Shown: piece by piece, positions 7,928-17,442 of the stretch
How the letters are laid out: the number at the start of each line of letters is the position of its first letter
Numbering within the stretch: the stretch's first letter is position 1
From: Fermentimonas sp.
GTDB taxonomy: Bacteria; Bacteroidota; Bacteroidia; Bacteroidales; Dysgonomonadaceae
Direction: 5' to 3'
Length of the DNA: 64,000 nucleotides
Assembly: GCA_015478775.1 (NCBI GenBank)
Contig: JADMKP010000004.1
Span: forward strand, 1-64,000
Made by a program: the position numbers and the translations under genes
The notes under the pieces: model-generated
The model's database searches: none
What the model saw: only the letters and a program-made list of their open reading frames with translations
What the model was told of the DNA's origin: nothing

Positions 7928-8956
7928 TCAATTTATGCTTTTTGTCGGTTCGCTTGTATTCTCTCGCCTAATGATTATTGTATCACCGGCATTAACCTCC
8001 AATTTACCTAAACTCTGCTCGTCTTGGCCATTTTTTTTCTTCTTTGAGAACAACCTGAATAGCCAACTGTTTGAGATGGTTTCAGCAGCTTTTGTAACTT
8101 CCATCAAACTTTGGTCTACTTTAGCAATAGCGGTATCAACATTTAATCCCATCTCCTTGTCGTGTAGCAGTCGTGGTAGAACCCCATCACCATTATTAAT
8201 CGTATAAGAAGTCAAATAAAGTTCATTTACCAATGAGTCTGCTTTTAATGTTGTGGAATTTAAGTTGCCCATTATACTGTTTAGGTTGGTAGTGAGCGAA
8301 TCGCTGTTAATGAGTTTTCCTATGTCGCCCTTACCACTGTTTATTTTGCCCGTTATCTGGTTCATATCCGATAGCGATGCATGTATACGTTCTGTAGCGC
8401 TCTCCAGACTTGTTGTAATGTTGTTTTCATTTAGCAAGCGTGCTATATCTCCATCACCCTCATTAAGTTTGTCGGTTATAGAACGCAAGTTTGCCACAGT
8501 GCCTTTGGCCTCATCAAGCATTTCGGTTGCCTGAGCAATCATAGCCTGTATATCTAACCCAGTAGATACTGGCAAATAATCGCCCTGCTGCACCTTGCCC
8601 GTAGCTGGATCACCGGTAGAAATAAGTACAATCTTTCCTCCCATCAATCCCTCCTGCCCTATCTGCACCGCGGAGTTTTTATAAATATAATCGGTATAAG
8701 TATCGCGTATCGTCATTGTAACTATTACGGAAGAGTCGGCCACGAGTTGAATATCTTTTACCGTACCAATATTGATTCCGGCAAAACGCACTATATTACC
8801 TGTCATCAATCCTCTAATATCTTTAAACGAAGCATGAATATCTGTGGTAGAAGAAAACAGGTTTTGTTTACTACCAATCAGGTATATAGCTACAATAAAG
8901 AGTATGACTGCCGATGCTACAAAAATACCCAGCCTTAAAGCTTTCTTTGTTTTCAT
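7928..8956 (-). CDS. mlaD: MlaD/MCE-domain lipid transport protein
   Basis: A 342-residue protein with one N-terminal membrane helix (about residues 8-28) and a periplasmic MCE domain at about 38-115 (FKDIRGLMTGNIVRFAGI, then GLMGGKIV). The rest is helical with repeated LNEGDGDI / INSGKGDIGKL / INNGDGVLPRL units, probably forming the coiled-coil needle that extends from MCE hexamers. It would bind phospholipid and link the inner-membrane MlaEF complex to the outer membrane. It is 23 bp after mlaF and on the same strand. Confidence 0.9.
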   Translation of the reverse strand: MKTKKALRLGIFVASAVILFIVAIYLIGSKQNLFSSTTDIHASFKDIRGLMTGNIVRFAGINIGTVKDIQLVADSSVIVTMTIRDTYTDYIYKNSAVQIGQEGLMGGKIVLISTGDPATGKVQQGDYLPVSTGLDIQAMIAQATEMLDEAKGTVANLRSITDKLNEGDGDIARLLNENNITTSLESATERIHASLSDMNQITGKINSGKGDIGKLINSDSLTTNLNSIMGNLNSTTLKADSLVNELYLTSYTINNGDGVLPRLLHDKEMGLNVDTAIAKVDQSLMEVTKAAETISNSWLFRLFSKKKKNGQDEQSLGKLEVNAGDTIIIRRENTSEPTKSIN

Positions 8957-8979
8957 CTTTATATTGTTTAAGTTTTTTT

Positions 8980-9714
8980 CTAAATAAAATAATCACGTAT
9001 TTCTTTTTCTTCACTATGGCTTAACTCGTCGTAGGTTCCCTGAACAATAAATCCGCCATCTTTCATTATTTTTATACTATCGGTTGCTATCTTGGCACAT
9101 TTCATATCATGTGTAATGATAATGGCAGCAGTATTATATTCCTCTCGGATCTTAAGTATCAGTTCGCTAATTTCTCCCGATGTTACGGCATCCAGCCCTG
9201 TAGTGGGCTCATCATATAGGATAATTTCGGGTCTCAATATGAGCGTTCGTGCCAATGCTATTCTTTTTTTCATTCCTCCCGACAACTCGGATGGCATTTT
9301 GTCAATTGCATCAAGTAGCCCTACACTTCGGAGCGATTCTTCGATCAGCTCTTCGGTATCCTTCTTCTTATCAACAAATTGTGTTCTGCGTATGGGAAAA
9401 AGCAGGTTCTCGCGCACACTCATAGAGTCGTATAAAGCCCCTCCCTGAAACAGATATCCCACCTTTTTTCTAATCTCGTTCAATTCTATCTCATTGCACT
9501 CCAGCACATTTGTTCCGAGCACATTAACTTCGCCCCAATCGGGTTCTATAAGCCTTACAATGCATTTAATAAGAACCGATTTGCCAATACCCGATTTACC
9601 CACTACACCAAGGTTTTCTCCACTTTGCAACGTAAAGCCAATGCCGTTTAATATATCATTATCGCCAAAGGATTTATATAAGTTGTTTACAACAATAACA
9701 TTTTCTTTCTCCAT
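8980..9714 (-). CDS. mlaF: MlaF-type ABC transporter ATP-binding protein
   Basis: A 244-residue cytoplasmic ATPase. Walker A is GKSGIGKSV, the signature is LSGGMKKRIALA, and Walker B is IILYDEPTTGLD, followed by the H-loop ITHDM. MlaF drives phospholipid movement between membranes together with MlaE and MlaD. A strong AGGAGG ribosome binding site on the minus strand overlaps the stop codon of mlaE, implying translational coupling. Confidence 0.93.
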   Translation of the reverse strand: MEKENVIVVNNLYKSFGDNDILNGIGFTLQSGENLGVVGKSGIGKSVLIKCIVRLIEPDWGEVNVLGTNVLECNEIELNEIRKKVGYLFQGGALYDSMSVRENLLFPIRRTQFVDKKKDTEELIEESLRSVGLLDAIDKMPSELSGGMKKRIALARTLILRPEIILYDEPTTGLDAVTSGEISELILKIREEYNTAAIIITHDMKCAKIATDSIKIMKDGGFIVQGTYDELSHSEEKEIRDYFI

Positions 9715-9716
9715 AT

Positions 9717-9723
9717 ACCTCCT
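9717..9723 (-). promoter_or_regulatory. Strong Shine-Dalgarno of mlaF overlapping the mlaE stop
   Basis: The minus strand reads AGGAGGT immediately before the mlaF ATG, and its first bases are part of the mlaE TAG (9722-9724). Such a perfect Shine-Dalgarno is unusual in this group, where starts are mostly AT-rich. Confidence 0.7.
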
Positions 9724-10543
9724 AAAAAATGCTTGTTATCAATACAAATATTAAGTCGATCACAAAAATAGTGAGTGATGATGCTACCACAGCCGAATTA
9801 GCGGCACGACCCACGGATTCTGTTCCCCTGCCTGCAGTATAGCCTTTGTAACATCCAATTAAGCCAATAAAGAAGCCAAAGAATACAGTTTTGAGTGTTG
9901 CAGGTAACAAGTCTACGAAATCCAACATAGAAAATGATAGATTAATGAAAAGAGTGAACGGCATCGACTCAAATATGTTTACTGCTAAAAAAGCTCCAAG
10001 AAGGCTAAATGCATCGGCAAATATTACCAGCACTGGTACCACCAATGTGGTAGCCATTACACGAGATGCTACTACAAAACTTAGGGGACGTGTTCCTGAC
10101 ACTTCCATGGCATCTATTTGCTCTGTAACGGTCATTGCGGCAATCTCGGCACCAATTCCAGAGCTTAGCTTACCGGCGCATATGAGTCCGGTTATTACTG
10201 GTCCTAACTCACGTATCATTGATACAGCAATTACACCCGGTAATAATGTTTGAGCACCAAAATCTGAGAGAATTGGGTTCATCTGCATAGTAAGCACAAG
10301 TCCCATTATAAAACCGGTTACTCCCACAAGTGCCAGAGATTTATTGCCTAACAGGAAGCTGTGATTTAATAATTCGCGAAATTCAAAAGGGGGCTGGAAA
10401 AATTGCCTGATTACTTTTCCAGTAAACAATATTAATTCTCCAAGATCAATAAAAATACCGTTATAAAAGTTGCGAGTTTCTTCCTTAAACCTAAGTCTTT
10501 CTTTAATACCTTGTTTAATTACAGATATTCTGATTTTTGCCAT
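9722..10543 (-). CDS. mlaE: MlaE-family ABC transporter permease
   Basis: A 273-residue inner-membrane protein of the MlaE/DUF140 family with about five to six membrane spans. Family-typical segments are SMIRELGPVITGLICAGK, GAEIAAMTVTEQIDAMEV and GCYKGYTAGRGTESVGRA. It is the permease for the MlaF ATPase and anchors MlaD. It is the first gene of the operon mlaE-mlaF-mlaD, which may run on into the GNAT and racemase genes. Confidence 0.92.
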   Translation of the reverse strand: MAKIRISVIKQGIKERLRFKEETRNFYNGIFIDLGELILFTGKVIRQFFQPPFEFRELLNHSFLLGNKSLALVGVTGFIMGLVLTMQMNPILSDFGAQTLLPGVIAVSMIRELGPVITGLICAGKLSSGIGAEIAAMTVTEQIDAMEVSGTRPLSFVVASRVMATTLVVPVLVIFADAFSLLGAFLAVNIFESMPFTLFINLSFSMLDFVDLLPATLKTVFFGFFIGLIGCYKGYTAGRGTESVGRAANSAVVASSLTIFVIDLIFVLITSIF

Positions 10544-10638
10544 ATGTTGTTATTCAGGTGAATTGATTCAATAAAAGCACCTCATGCTTATTAAACCAAA
10601 TTTAAAATAAAATGTTTATTTAATATCTGATCTAGCAG

Positions 10639-10668
10639 TTGATTTATAGAATTTATTTTCTATTTTTG
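10639..10668 (+). promoter_or_regulatory. Promoter of the aldo/keto reductase gene
   Basis: TTG at 10639-10641 and TATTTTTG at 10661-10668 are separated by 19 bp, a full match to the Bacteroidetes -33/-7 pattern. Transcription should begin near 10674, leaving a leader of about 27 nt. Confidence 0.7.
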
Positions 10669-10700
10669 ACTCTGTACATGTAATTTAAACTATTTGAAAG

Positions 10701-11585
10701 ATGAAAAAATTATCTCGACGTAGCTTCATTAGCAAAGGTTTTGCTGGTTTTGCTGGACTAACAGTTATAGGAAAAGGATCGTTTAATATCGATTTAAAAC
10801 CCGAGGTAACGGTAGATAAAGTGAAGTTAGGCAATAGTGGACTTAATGTTTCGAGAGTGGCTTTAGGCACCGGCTCTGTTGGAGGTAATAAGGCATCAAA
10901 CCAAACTAGACTTGGAATGGATAAGTTTGCTGATATGGTTCACCATGCTTACGACAGAGGCATTACATTTTTTGATATGGCCGATTCGTATGGCTCCCAC
11001 ACTTTTGTGGGACATGCAATCAAAACTTTACCACGCGAGAAATTAACGCTGCTTACTAAAATATGGACTCACGAGGATGGTTCGGATAGAAATGCACCTG
11101 TTAGTGAATCCCTCGACAGGTATCGTAAAGAGATGGATACCGATTATATTGATATTGTTCTTATGCATTGTCTTATGCAACCTGGCTGGAGTAAAAATCG
11201 CACACATTATATGGATGGTTTATTGAAAGCCAAACAAGATGGTGTAATAAAGGCTGTGGGTGTATCATGTCATAATTGGGAAGCTATGGTTGAGGCTGTA
11301 GACAATCCTTGGGTAGATGTTATTATGGCGCGTATAAATCCTTTCCAGACTAATATGGATAATACGCCCGACGTGGTGAGCGATCTGCTTGGTAAGGCTA
11401 AAAAGAAGGGTATTGGTGTTATTGGAATGAAAATTTTTGGCGAGGGCAAACATGTGAGCGAACCCGAAAGAGAGCAGTCTATTAAGTTTGCTCTTACTAA
11501 AGGAAACACACACTGCATGACATTAGGAATGGAGTCTATTGCCCACGTTGATGATGCGGTTGAGAGGGTTATGAGGTTAGCTTGA
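10701..11585 (+). CDS. Aldo/keto reductase with Tat-type signal
   Basis: A 294-residue NAD(P)H-dependent oxidoreductase of the aldo/keto reductase family. The catalytic tetrad is visible: Asp92 and Tyr97 in FDMADSYG, Lys120 in LLTKIW, His156 in VLMHC. The N-terminus SRRSFISKGFAGFAGLT resembles a twin-arginine signal, so the enzyme may be exported with its cofactor. Members reduce aldehydes or ketones; the substrate is unknown. It has its own promoter and faces the broken P-type ATPase tail to tail. A remnant paralogue lies at 3507-3647 beside the intact ATPase. Confidence 0.9.
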   Translation: MKKLSRRSFISKGFAGFAGLTVIGKGSFNIDLKPEVTVDKVKLGNSGLNVSRVALGTGSVGGNKASNQTRLGMDKFADMVHHAYDRGITFFDMADSYGSHTFVGHAIKTLPREKLTLLTKIWTHEDGSDRNAPVSESLDRYRKEMDTDYIDIVLMHCLMQPGWSKNRTHYMDGLLKAKQDGVIKAVGVSCHNWEAMVEAVDNPWVDVIMARINPFQTNMDNTPDVVSDLLGKAKKKGIGVIGMKIFGEGKHVSEPEREQSIKFALTKGNTHCMTLGMESIAHVDDAVERVMRLA

Positions 11586-11656
11586 AAATTGGGTTGTGGA
11601 TGTACGTTTAATTAGTTCGAAATTTTAATTGGAGGTTTATTTGAGGTTTAAATTGA

Positions 11657-13463
11657 TTATTTAAAATCTTTTTTTAAAATCCTGATTGAGTTTAGTATTG
11701 CAATTAGTGAAACTCCCACGTCGGCAAACACCGCCTCCCACATTGAAGCTATACCAAATGCGCCCAATAGCATTATAAGCGATTTTATACCTAAGGCAAT
11801 AACAATATTTTGAATAACTATTACTCGGGTAGATCGTGCTATCTGTATAGCCACTACAATTTTAATAGGCTGGTCGGTCTGAATCACAACATCTGCAACT
11901 TCAATTGCTGCATCACTACCCATTTTCCTCCCATGGCAATACCCACATCACTAACGGCGAGTGCCGGTGCATCGTTAATTCCGTCACCAACAAAAACAAC
12001 CAAGTTATCATTTTCTTTCTTTAACTGTTCAATATGATAAACCTTATCCTCAGGAAGTAAATCACCATAAGCATGGTCGATATTCAACTTACTGGCAACA
12101 TCTTCAACTATAGACTTCTTGTCGCCACTCAACATAATAATGTTTTCTATTCCCAAATTTTTAAGCCGACTGATTGCTTTGCCAGCATCAACTTTAACTT
12201 TATCTGAAATAATAAAGTAGCCTGCATATTGATTTTCTATAGCAATTATCACTATTGTTTCCTTAATAGCATCTAATTTCTTTTCGTATTCAACTTTGTG
12301 AAGCTTCATCAACTTTGCATTTCCTGCCAATACTTCTAAGTTATTCACAAAACCCTTCATGCCATATCCTGCAATTTCTTCAACATTTTCGATATTACTG
12401 TTAGATATTACAATATTTGGGAAGTACTCTAAAATGGCTTTAGCAATAGGGTGATTTGATTTCGATTCGAGTGATACCGCAATTTCAATCATTTTTTCCT
12501 TATTGTAATATACTGATTCTACTTTCTGTACTTGAAAAACCCCTTCGGTAAGAGTGCCGGTTTTATCAATCACTGCTGAATTAGCTTTGGCAATCATATC
12601 GAGATAATTTGCCCCTTTAAACAATATTCCATTTCGTGATGCGGCACCTATGCCGCCAAAATAACTTAAGGGAATTGATATTACTTATGCGCAAGGACAG
12701 GATATAACTAAGAAGACCAATGCTCTGTATAGCCACTCGGAAAACAGATAATCGGTAACAACAAAATAAGGAATCAGAGTTATTGCCAATGCAAGAGCAA
12801 ATACAATAGGGGTATATACACGTGCAAACTTACGAATAAATAATTCTGTTTTAGACTTTCGTGTAGTAGCATCTTGCACCATTTCTAGCATACGGGCAAG
12901 TGAGCTATCTTCATATTTTCTGTTAACTCTTATATCAACTACACTATTTGTATTTACCATACCGGCCAATACTTGCTCACCCATGTGTATTGTTCTTGGT
13001 ACACTCTCGCCTGTTAGTGCAGAAGTATTAAAACTTCCTTTTAACGACAATAATGTGCCGTCTAAAGGTACTTTTTCTCCTGCTTTAACCTGAATTCTTT
13101 CGTCAATTGAAACAGTTTTGGGAGCAACAACAGATGTAATTCCGTTTCTGATAACCGTTGCACTGTCTGGCCGGACATCAAGCAGTGCTTTAATGTTCTT
13201 TGTTGCTTTTAATACTGCCGAATTCTGGGTAGTGCAACGGGTAGATAAGCTAAGACATACCAAATGAGGCGAGTGTTTTCTGTAAAAAATGAAGGTTTAA
13301 AGAAAAAATCGAGCAGAATTTCAATAATAAAAAGGGTTAGAGTTACTATAATAGGTAGGTAGGTCTTCCATCTTGAATTACTACTTATAGAATCTTCACT
13401 TATTTCGCCGCAACTGCAGCCCATTTCTTCATTATAGTTAGAATCTGCGTTATTATTGTTCAT
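11657..13463 (-). pseudogene. Broken second copy of the P1B-type metal ATPase
   Basis: Read on the minus strand this aligns along its whole length with the intact ATPase at 3649-5661, but with at least three lesions. After YLPVALP about 50 codons are missing and the frame changes before QNSAVLKA (near 13230). Directly after CPCA a Leu codon is replaced by TAA at 12685-12687. Two extra bases in the GG-MGSDAA region (near 11920) shift the frame again. CPCA, DKTGT and GDGIND can still be read in pieces. The N-terminal Cys cluster (GCSCGEI) is kept. Three separate lesions argue against a single sequencing error. Confidence 0.92.
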
Positions 13464-13583
13464 TCATTGTTTGTTATTCAATAATTCATTTTATTATTAC
13501 AAAAATAATACAAAACAGCAAGAATTACAATGTATCAAATTTGAGAGAAATTATTACCAATGGAGTTATAACTTTCATAGCAA

Positions 13584-13615
13584 TTTGGATGGTCTTAAAT
13601 TAGTTTGTATTTTTG
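13584..13615 (+). promoter_or_regulatory. Promoter of the FadL-family gene
   Basis: TTTG at 13584-13587 and TATTTTTG at 13608-13615 are separated by 20 bp, matching the Bacteroidetes pattern. The predicted leader of about 130 nt before the ATG at 13749 is long and could hold regulation, but I see no known element in it. Confidence 0.65.
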
Positions 13616-13748
13616 CATTTATTTTCTAAAAAAGCTATCACTATAATTAAACCTATCCAGACTCACTTTCTCACTTTTTGGAATAGGATCAAGAATAAAT
13701 ATTAACAATCCTTTATTAATAATTTTTAAAGTAATTCATATCATTTTT

Positions 13749-15095
13749 ATGAGAAAAATATTTTTGTGCTCTATTTTATTAGCTGAGAGCTTTGTATCGG
13801 CATTGGCCGGAGGTTTGGTTACGAATACTAACCACAGTGCATCTTTTCTTCGTAACCCAGCGCGCATGGCGTCACTCGAGCTGGATGCAGTTTATTACAA
13901 TCCTGCAGGTGTGGCGTTTATGAAAAAGGGATTTCATATTGGGCTAAATAACCAGAGTGCATTTCAAAATCGCGATATTACTGCAACTATTCAGGATAAT
14001 ATGTTTGTGCCTACTACTGCAATGCAAAACAGCTTGTATGAAGGTACAATTGTTTCACCAGTGATTCCATCTATCCATTTTGCATATGTATCAGACCGCT
14101 GGAGTATCAGTTCGCATTTCGGTGTACCCGGGGGTGGCGGAAAACTGGATTATGCAAACGGTTTGCCTATGTTTGATGTGATGGTACGTCAGATGATTTA
14201 TGGCAATGTATATGGAGCACTTATGGGTGGTGGGGCTTCACAAGCCACTGCAGCTACTCAGGCTTACCAGATGGCTGGTGCAGCTGATGTAAACTCCTCT
14301 TTCTCTGGACAGACTTACCTGTTTGGATGGCAAGTGGGAGGAAGCTACAAGTTGACCGACAACCTGTCTGCCTATGCGGGTGCTAGATTGCTGATGGCGA
14401 AGTCGAAATACGAGGGTTCGGTTTACTACGCTCTAAATGGGCAGGAAAACAATATGGACTTATTGGCTGAGCAAACGGGCTTTGGTATAGCTCCTATTGT
14501 GGGTATAGATTATAAATTGGACCGACTTAATTTGGCCGTGAAATACGAATTTGGTTCTAATATTGAGGTGGAAAACAGTACTTCCAAGTTCCCCGAACAA
14601 TTTGATGGTGTTGCTGCACTTGCACGCTTTAAAGATGGAGTGAAGAGCCAATCGGATCAGCCAGCACTATTAACTGCAGGAGCTGCATACGATCTCACAA
14701 GAGCTTTAAAGCTATCAACCGGTATGCACTATTATTTCGATAAGAATGTGAACTACAATGGGTTGGAGAATGAGATTAACAGCAATACTGTTGAGTATAT
14801 GCTGGGAGCAGAATATGCACTTTGCCAAAAATTGACACTGAGCGCTGGTGTGCAGTTCACCAATTATGAAGTAACAGACAACTACAACAGCAACACCGGT
14901 TTCATGGTTAGCAACTACTCTTTGGGTGGTGGTTTGAAATACAGCCCTACAGAAAACCTGGATTTGAATTTAGGTGTGCTATGGACAAATTTCGACGATT
15001 ACTCAAAAACAGCCAATTACAATGGTATTGGTATGCTAGAACAGTATGATCGTAGAAGTACAGCAGCCGGTATAGGTGCTGCATGGAGTTTTTAA
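13749..15095 (+). CDS. OmpP1/FadL-family outer membrane transporter
   Basis: A 448-residue outer-membrane beta-barrel with a signal peptide of about 20 residues. The mature N-terminus GGLVTNTNHSASFLRNPA, followed by YYNPAGVAFM, is the hatch signature of the FadL family. The protein ends in a strand with a terminal Phe (GIGAAWSF). FadL proteins let long-chain fatty acids or other hydrophobic compounds pass the outer membrane by lateral diffusion; the ligand here is unknown. The gene stands alone, with its own promoter and a strong terminator. Confidence 0.9.
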   Translation: MRKIFLCSILLAESFVSALAGGLVTNTNHSASFLRNPARMASLELDAVYYNPAGVAFMKKGFHIGLNNQSAFQNRDITATIQDNMFVPTTAMQNSLYEGTIVSPVIPSIHFAYVSDRWSISSHFGVPGGGGKLDYANGLPMFDVMVRQMIYGNVYGALMGGGASQATAATQAYQMAGAADVNSSFSGQTYLFGWQVGGSYKLTDNLSAYAGARLLMAKSKYEGSVYYALNGQENNMDLLAEQTGFGIAPIVGIDYKLDRLNLAVKYEFGSNIEVENSTSKFPEQFDGVAALARFKDGVKSQSDQPALLTAGAAYDLTRALKLSTGMHYYFDKNVNYNGLENEINSNTVEYMLGAEYALCQKLTLSAGVQFTNYEVTDNYNSNTGFMVSNYSLGGGLKYSPTENLDLNLGVLWTNFDDYSKTANYNGIGMLEQYDRRSTAAGIGAAWSF

Positions 15096-15148
15096 ACTTT
15101 TGTGGTTCTTCTAACACGAAGAGTACCATTATAGAATTGGTAATAATT

Positions 15149-15182
15149 CAACAAACGCCCTGATTGCTCAGGGCGTTTGTTG
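15149..15182 (+). terminator. Strong intrinsic terminator after the FadL-family gene
   Basis: A perfect 15-bp stem (15149-15163 with 15168-15182) closes a TTGC loop and is followed by a modest T-rich stretch. It is the most stable hairpin seen in the window. Confidence 0.85.
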
Positions 15183-15233
15183 TTTAGATAAATGTTCTTT
15201 ACAAGGGATATAGTCCCAGTTTGAATTATGTAT

Positions 15234-15330
15234 GACTTATAGTTTACCTATGTTTTCCTTATTACAACATAAGTCAACTATAAGGGAAATATAAGATAAC
15301 TATAAGGGAAATATAAGGGAAATCAGGACG
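15234..15330 (+). repeat. 11-bp tandem repeat array upstream of the ECF sigma gene
   Basis: The 320 bp between the FadL terminator and the sigma gene hold no gene. Four contiguous 11-mers lie at 15276-15319: AACTATAAGGG, AAATATAAGAT, AACTATAAGGG, AAATATAAGGG, with a degenerate fifth at 15320-15330. An inverted relative, GACTTATAGTT, lies at 15234-15244. An 11-bp period places each copy near the same DNA face, as in arrays bound by cooperating regulators. It lies about 170 bp before the polysaccharide locus switch genes. No binding protein is known. Confidence 0.75.
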
Positions 15331-15502
15331 ATACTAGTTGCGATATCATGTAAAGAAAAAATGGAATTAAGAGAGAATAATAACTAATATATATATATGT
15401 TTTTGTTAACTTGCATACATGGAGTGGTTACTGCGTGAAATGAATCTCAACATGTTTGCTTATAAACGAAAAAAATTGTTTATTTGTGTCTAATAGTTTC
15501 AA

Positions 15503-16117
15503 ATGACCATAAGAATGAGGTCTATTTTAGATAATTGGGCACATTTCATTAAAATAGGAGATGATGCTTCTTTTTCCGAAGTCTATAACCAGATTGCAGA
15601 CGACCTATTTGCATATGGTTTAAGTTTAGGTTTTCAACGAGAAAACTGTAAGGATGCAATTCAGGATGTATTTATAAAAATCTATTTATCAAGAAAAAGC
15701 TTATCTCACATCCATAATATTACTCCCTATATTTTCAGATCGTTTAAAAATAGACTGATAGACTTTTCACGAATAGACAAATACAGTGATAGTATCAACA
15801 GCTTTGACGACAACTTCGTACTGGAAGTTACTGTGCTAGATAATATTATTGATAATGAGACAGCTATTATCTTAAAAGAAAAAGTAGATAGACTTTTGAA
15901 AAATATTACTCCCAATCAAAGAGAAGCAGTTTACTTGAAATATGTGACAGGACTTCAACATAAAGAAATTGCAGAGATATTAAACATAAATGAGGAGTCG
16001 GCACGTAAACTCCTTTACAGAGCTATGGATAAACTACGCAAAATGGCTTCAGACGAGGAGCTTTCCAAAAAGACTGCACTGCTAGCAGTTTTACAAGTTC
16101 TTATTAAAATGATATAA
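15503..16117 (+). CDS. ECF-type RNA polymerase sigma factor of the polysaccharide locus
   Basis: A 204-residue ECF sigma factor. Region 2 lies at about 25-95 (ENCKDAIQDVFIKIYL, then NRLIDFSR) and region 4 at about 135-195 (LKNITPNQREAVYLKYV, then KEIAEILNINEESARKLL). It is followed by a FecR-type anti-sigma gene and a SusC with an STN domain, the standard Bacteroidetes trans-envelope switch. The bound polysaccharide signals through SusC and FecR to free the sigma factor, which then transcribes the locus. A second in-frame ATG at 15515 is also possible. Confidence 0.92.
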   Translation: MTIRMRSILDNWAHFIKIGDDASFSEVYNQIADDLFAYGLSLGFQRENCKDAIQDVFIKIYLSRKSLSHIHNITPYIFRSFKNRLIDFSRIDKYSDSINSFDDNFVLEVTVLDNIIDNETAIILKEKVDRLLKNITPNQREAVYLKYVTGLQHKEIAEILNINEESARKLLYRAMDKLRKMASDEELSKKTALLAVLQVLIKMI

Positions 16118-16218
16118 TACCGGTTTCATATTTTAATAACCAATTGTTAAATTTTTACTTTTTTATCTTTTTGTGTCCACGAAAAGATATTTGATTCGTC
16201 ATATAATAAAGGGGCACT

Positions 16219-17403
16219 ATGAACAACAGAAATGTATTCTTCCAAAATGTAGATAAATTACTCCAAAACGAGGAGTTTATCAAATGGCGTCTGTTTAAAA
16301 CTAAAGAACTAAATGAATATTGGGCAAATTTCAGAGATCAAAATCCTCATTTGAATAAAGAGTTAAATGAAGCAATTCTTCAGTTTGAAGAAGTAAAAAT
16401 AAATCATTATACCATTTCTAAATTAGAGAAGAAGCATATCTACAAAAATATTAATAGAAAGATTAAAGTGTACAAGAGACGAATGTGGTTTGTTCGCTCG
16501 GGCTATGCTGCTGCGGTACTTTTAATAGGTCTAGCTTCTTTTATGTTTATAAAACAGATGAAACAAGATGTAGAAATACATACTCCAGAAGCTATTGATA
16601 AGATTATTGGACAAGCACTGCCTAATGAAGATATTTATATTATTTCGGAAGGAGAAAAGATTATACTTTCAGACAAGTCGCAAATTGGTTTAAAAAAAGA
16701 TGGTAAAGCAGTAATAACCGATAGTTTGCACTCTCAAAAAGAGTTGGTACTTGCCAAAACAAAGCTTAACAAGCTTGTTGTGCCTTATGGAAAAAGAACA
16801 ATGCTTACTTTATCAGACGGTACAGAGGTTTGGTTAAATTCTGGAACTCAACTCGATTTCCCAACTAAGTTTGAAGGTGATGTTAGAGAAATTTTTGTGA
16901 ATGGTGAGATTTATATTGATGTGGCACATAATGAAAAAACTCCATTTATAGTTCGCACAGATGGAATGGATGTTTTAGTTTATGGAACCGCGTTTAATAT
17001 TTCTGCTTACAATGATGATATTAGTAAAACGGTTGTACTGGTAGAGGGAAAAGTAAAAATTAAAACTGATGATAATTACCAAACAGAGCTAATACCAAAT
17101 GAAAAGATTGAAATTATTGATAAAACCATTACAAAAGAGATTGTAGATATTAATGAGTATGTAGGCTGGAAAAACGGGATGTTGATTTTTAATAGCTCAC
17201 CCATGTCTGATATACTTAAAAAAATAGGTAGATATTATAACGTGGAATTTGAGAAAACACAAGAAGTATCCTTGAATGATAAAAGCTTTTCGGGTAAACT
17301 TTTCCTTTCTAATAATTTGGATAGTGTTATGACTTCGATATCTATCCTTTCATCCACAGAGTATTTAAGAGAAAATAATAAAATATTTATTAGTAAAAAA
17401 TGA
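16219..17403 (+). CDS. FecR-family anti-sigma factor
   Basis: A 394-residue inner-membrane protein. The first 90 residues are cytoplasmic and should hold the sigma factor; one membrane helix lies at about 93-111 (SGYAAAVLLIGLASFMFI). The periplasmic part has a FecR domain (VPYGKRTMLTLSDGTEVWLN, then GEIYIDVAH and YGTAFNISAY). A C-terminal domain (MSDILKKIGRYYNVEFE) resembles the DUF4974 region that meets the STN domain of SusC. It lies 101 bp after the sigma gene. Confidence 0.92.
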   Translation: MNNRNVFFQNVDKLLQNEEFIKWRLFKTKELNEYWANFRDQNPHLNKELNEAILQFEEVKINHYTISKLEKKHIYKNINRKIKVYKRRMWFVRSGYAAAVLLIGLASFMFIKQMKQDVEIHTPEAIDKIIGQALPNEDIYIISEGEKIILSDKSQIGLKKDGKAVITDSLHSQKELVLAKTKLNKLVVPYGKRTMLTLSDGTEVWLNSGTQLDFPTKFEGDVREIFVNGEIYIDVAHNEKTPFIVRTDGMDVLVYGTAFNISAYNDDISKTVVLVEGKVKIKTDDNYQTELIPNEKIEIIDKTITKEIVDINEYVGWKNGMLIFNSSPMSDILKKIGRYYNVEFEKTQEVSLNDKSFSGKLFLSNNLDSVMTSISILSSTEYLRENNKIFISKK

Positions 17404-17442
17404 TATGCCTATGATATAATACTTAAAATCACAAAAAAGAAA

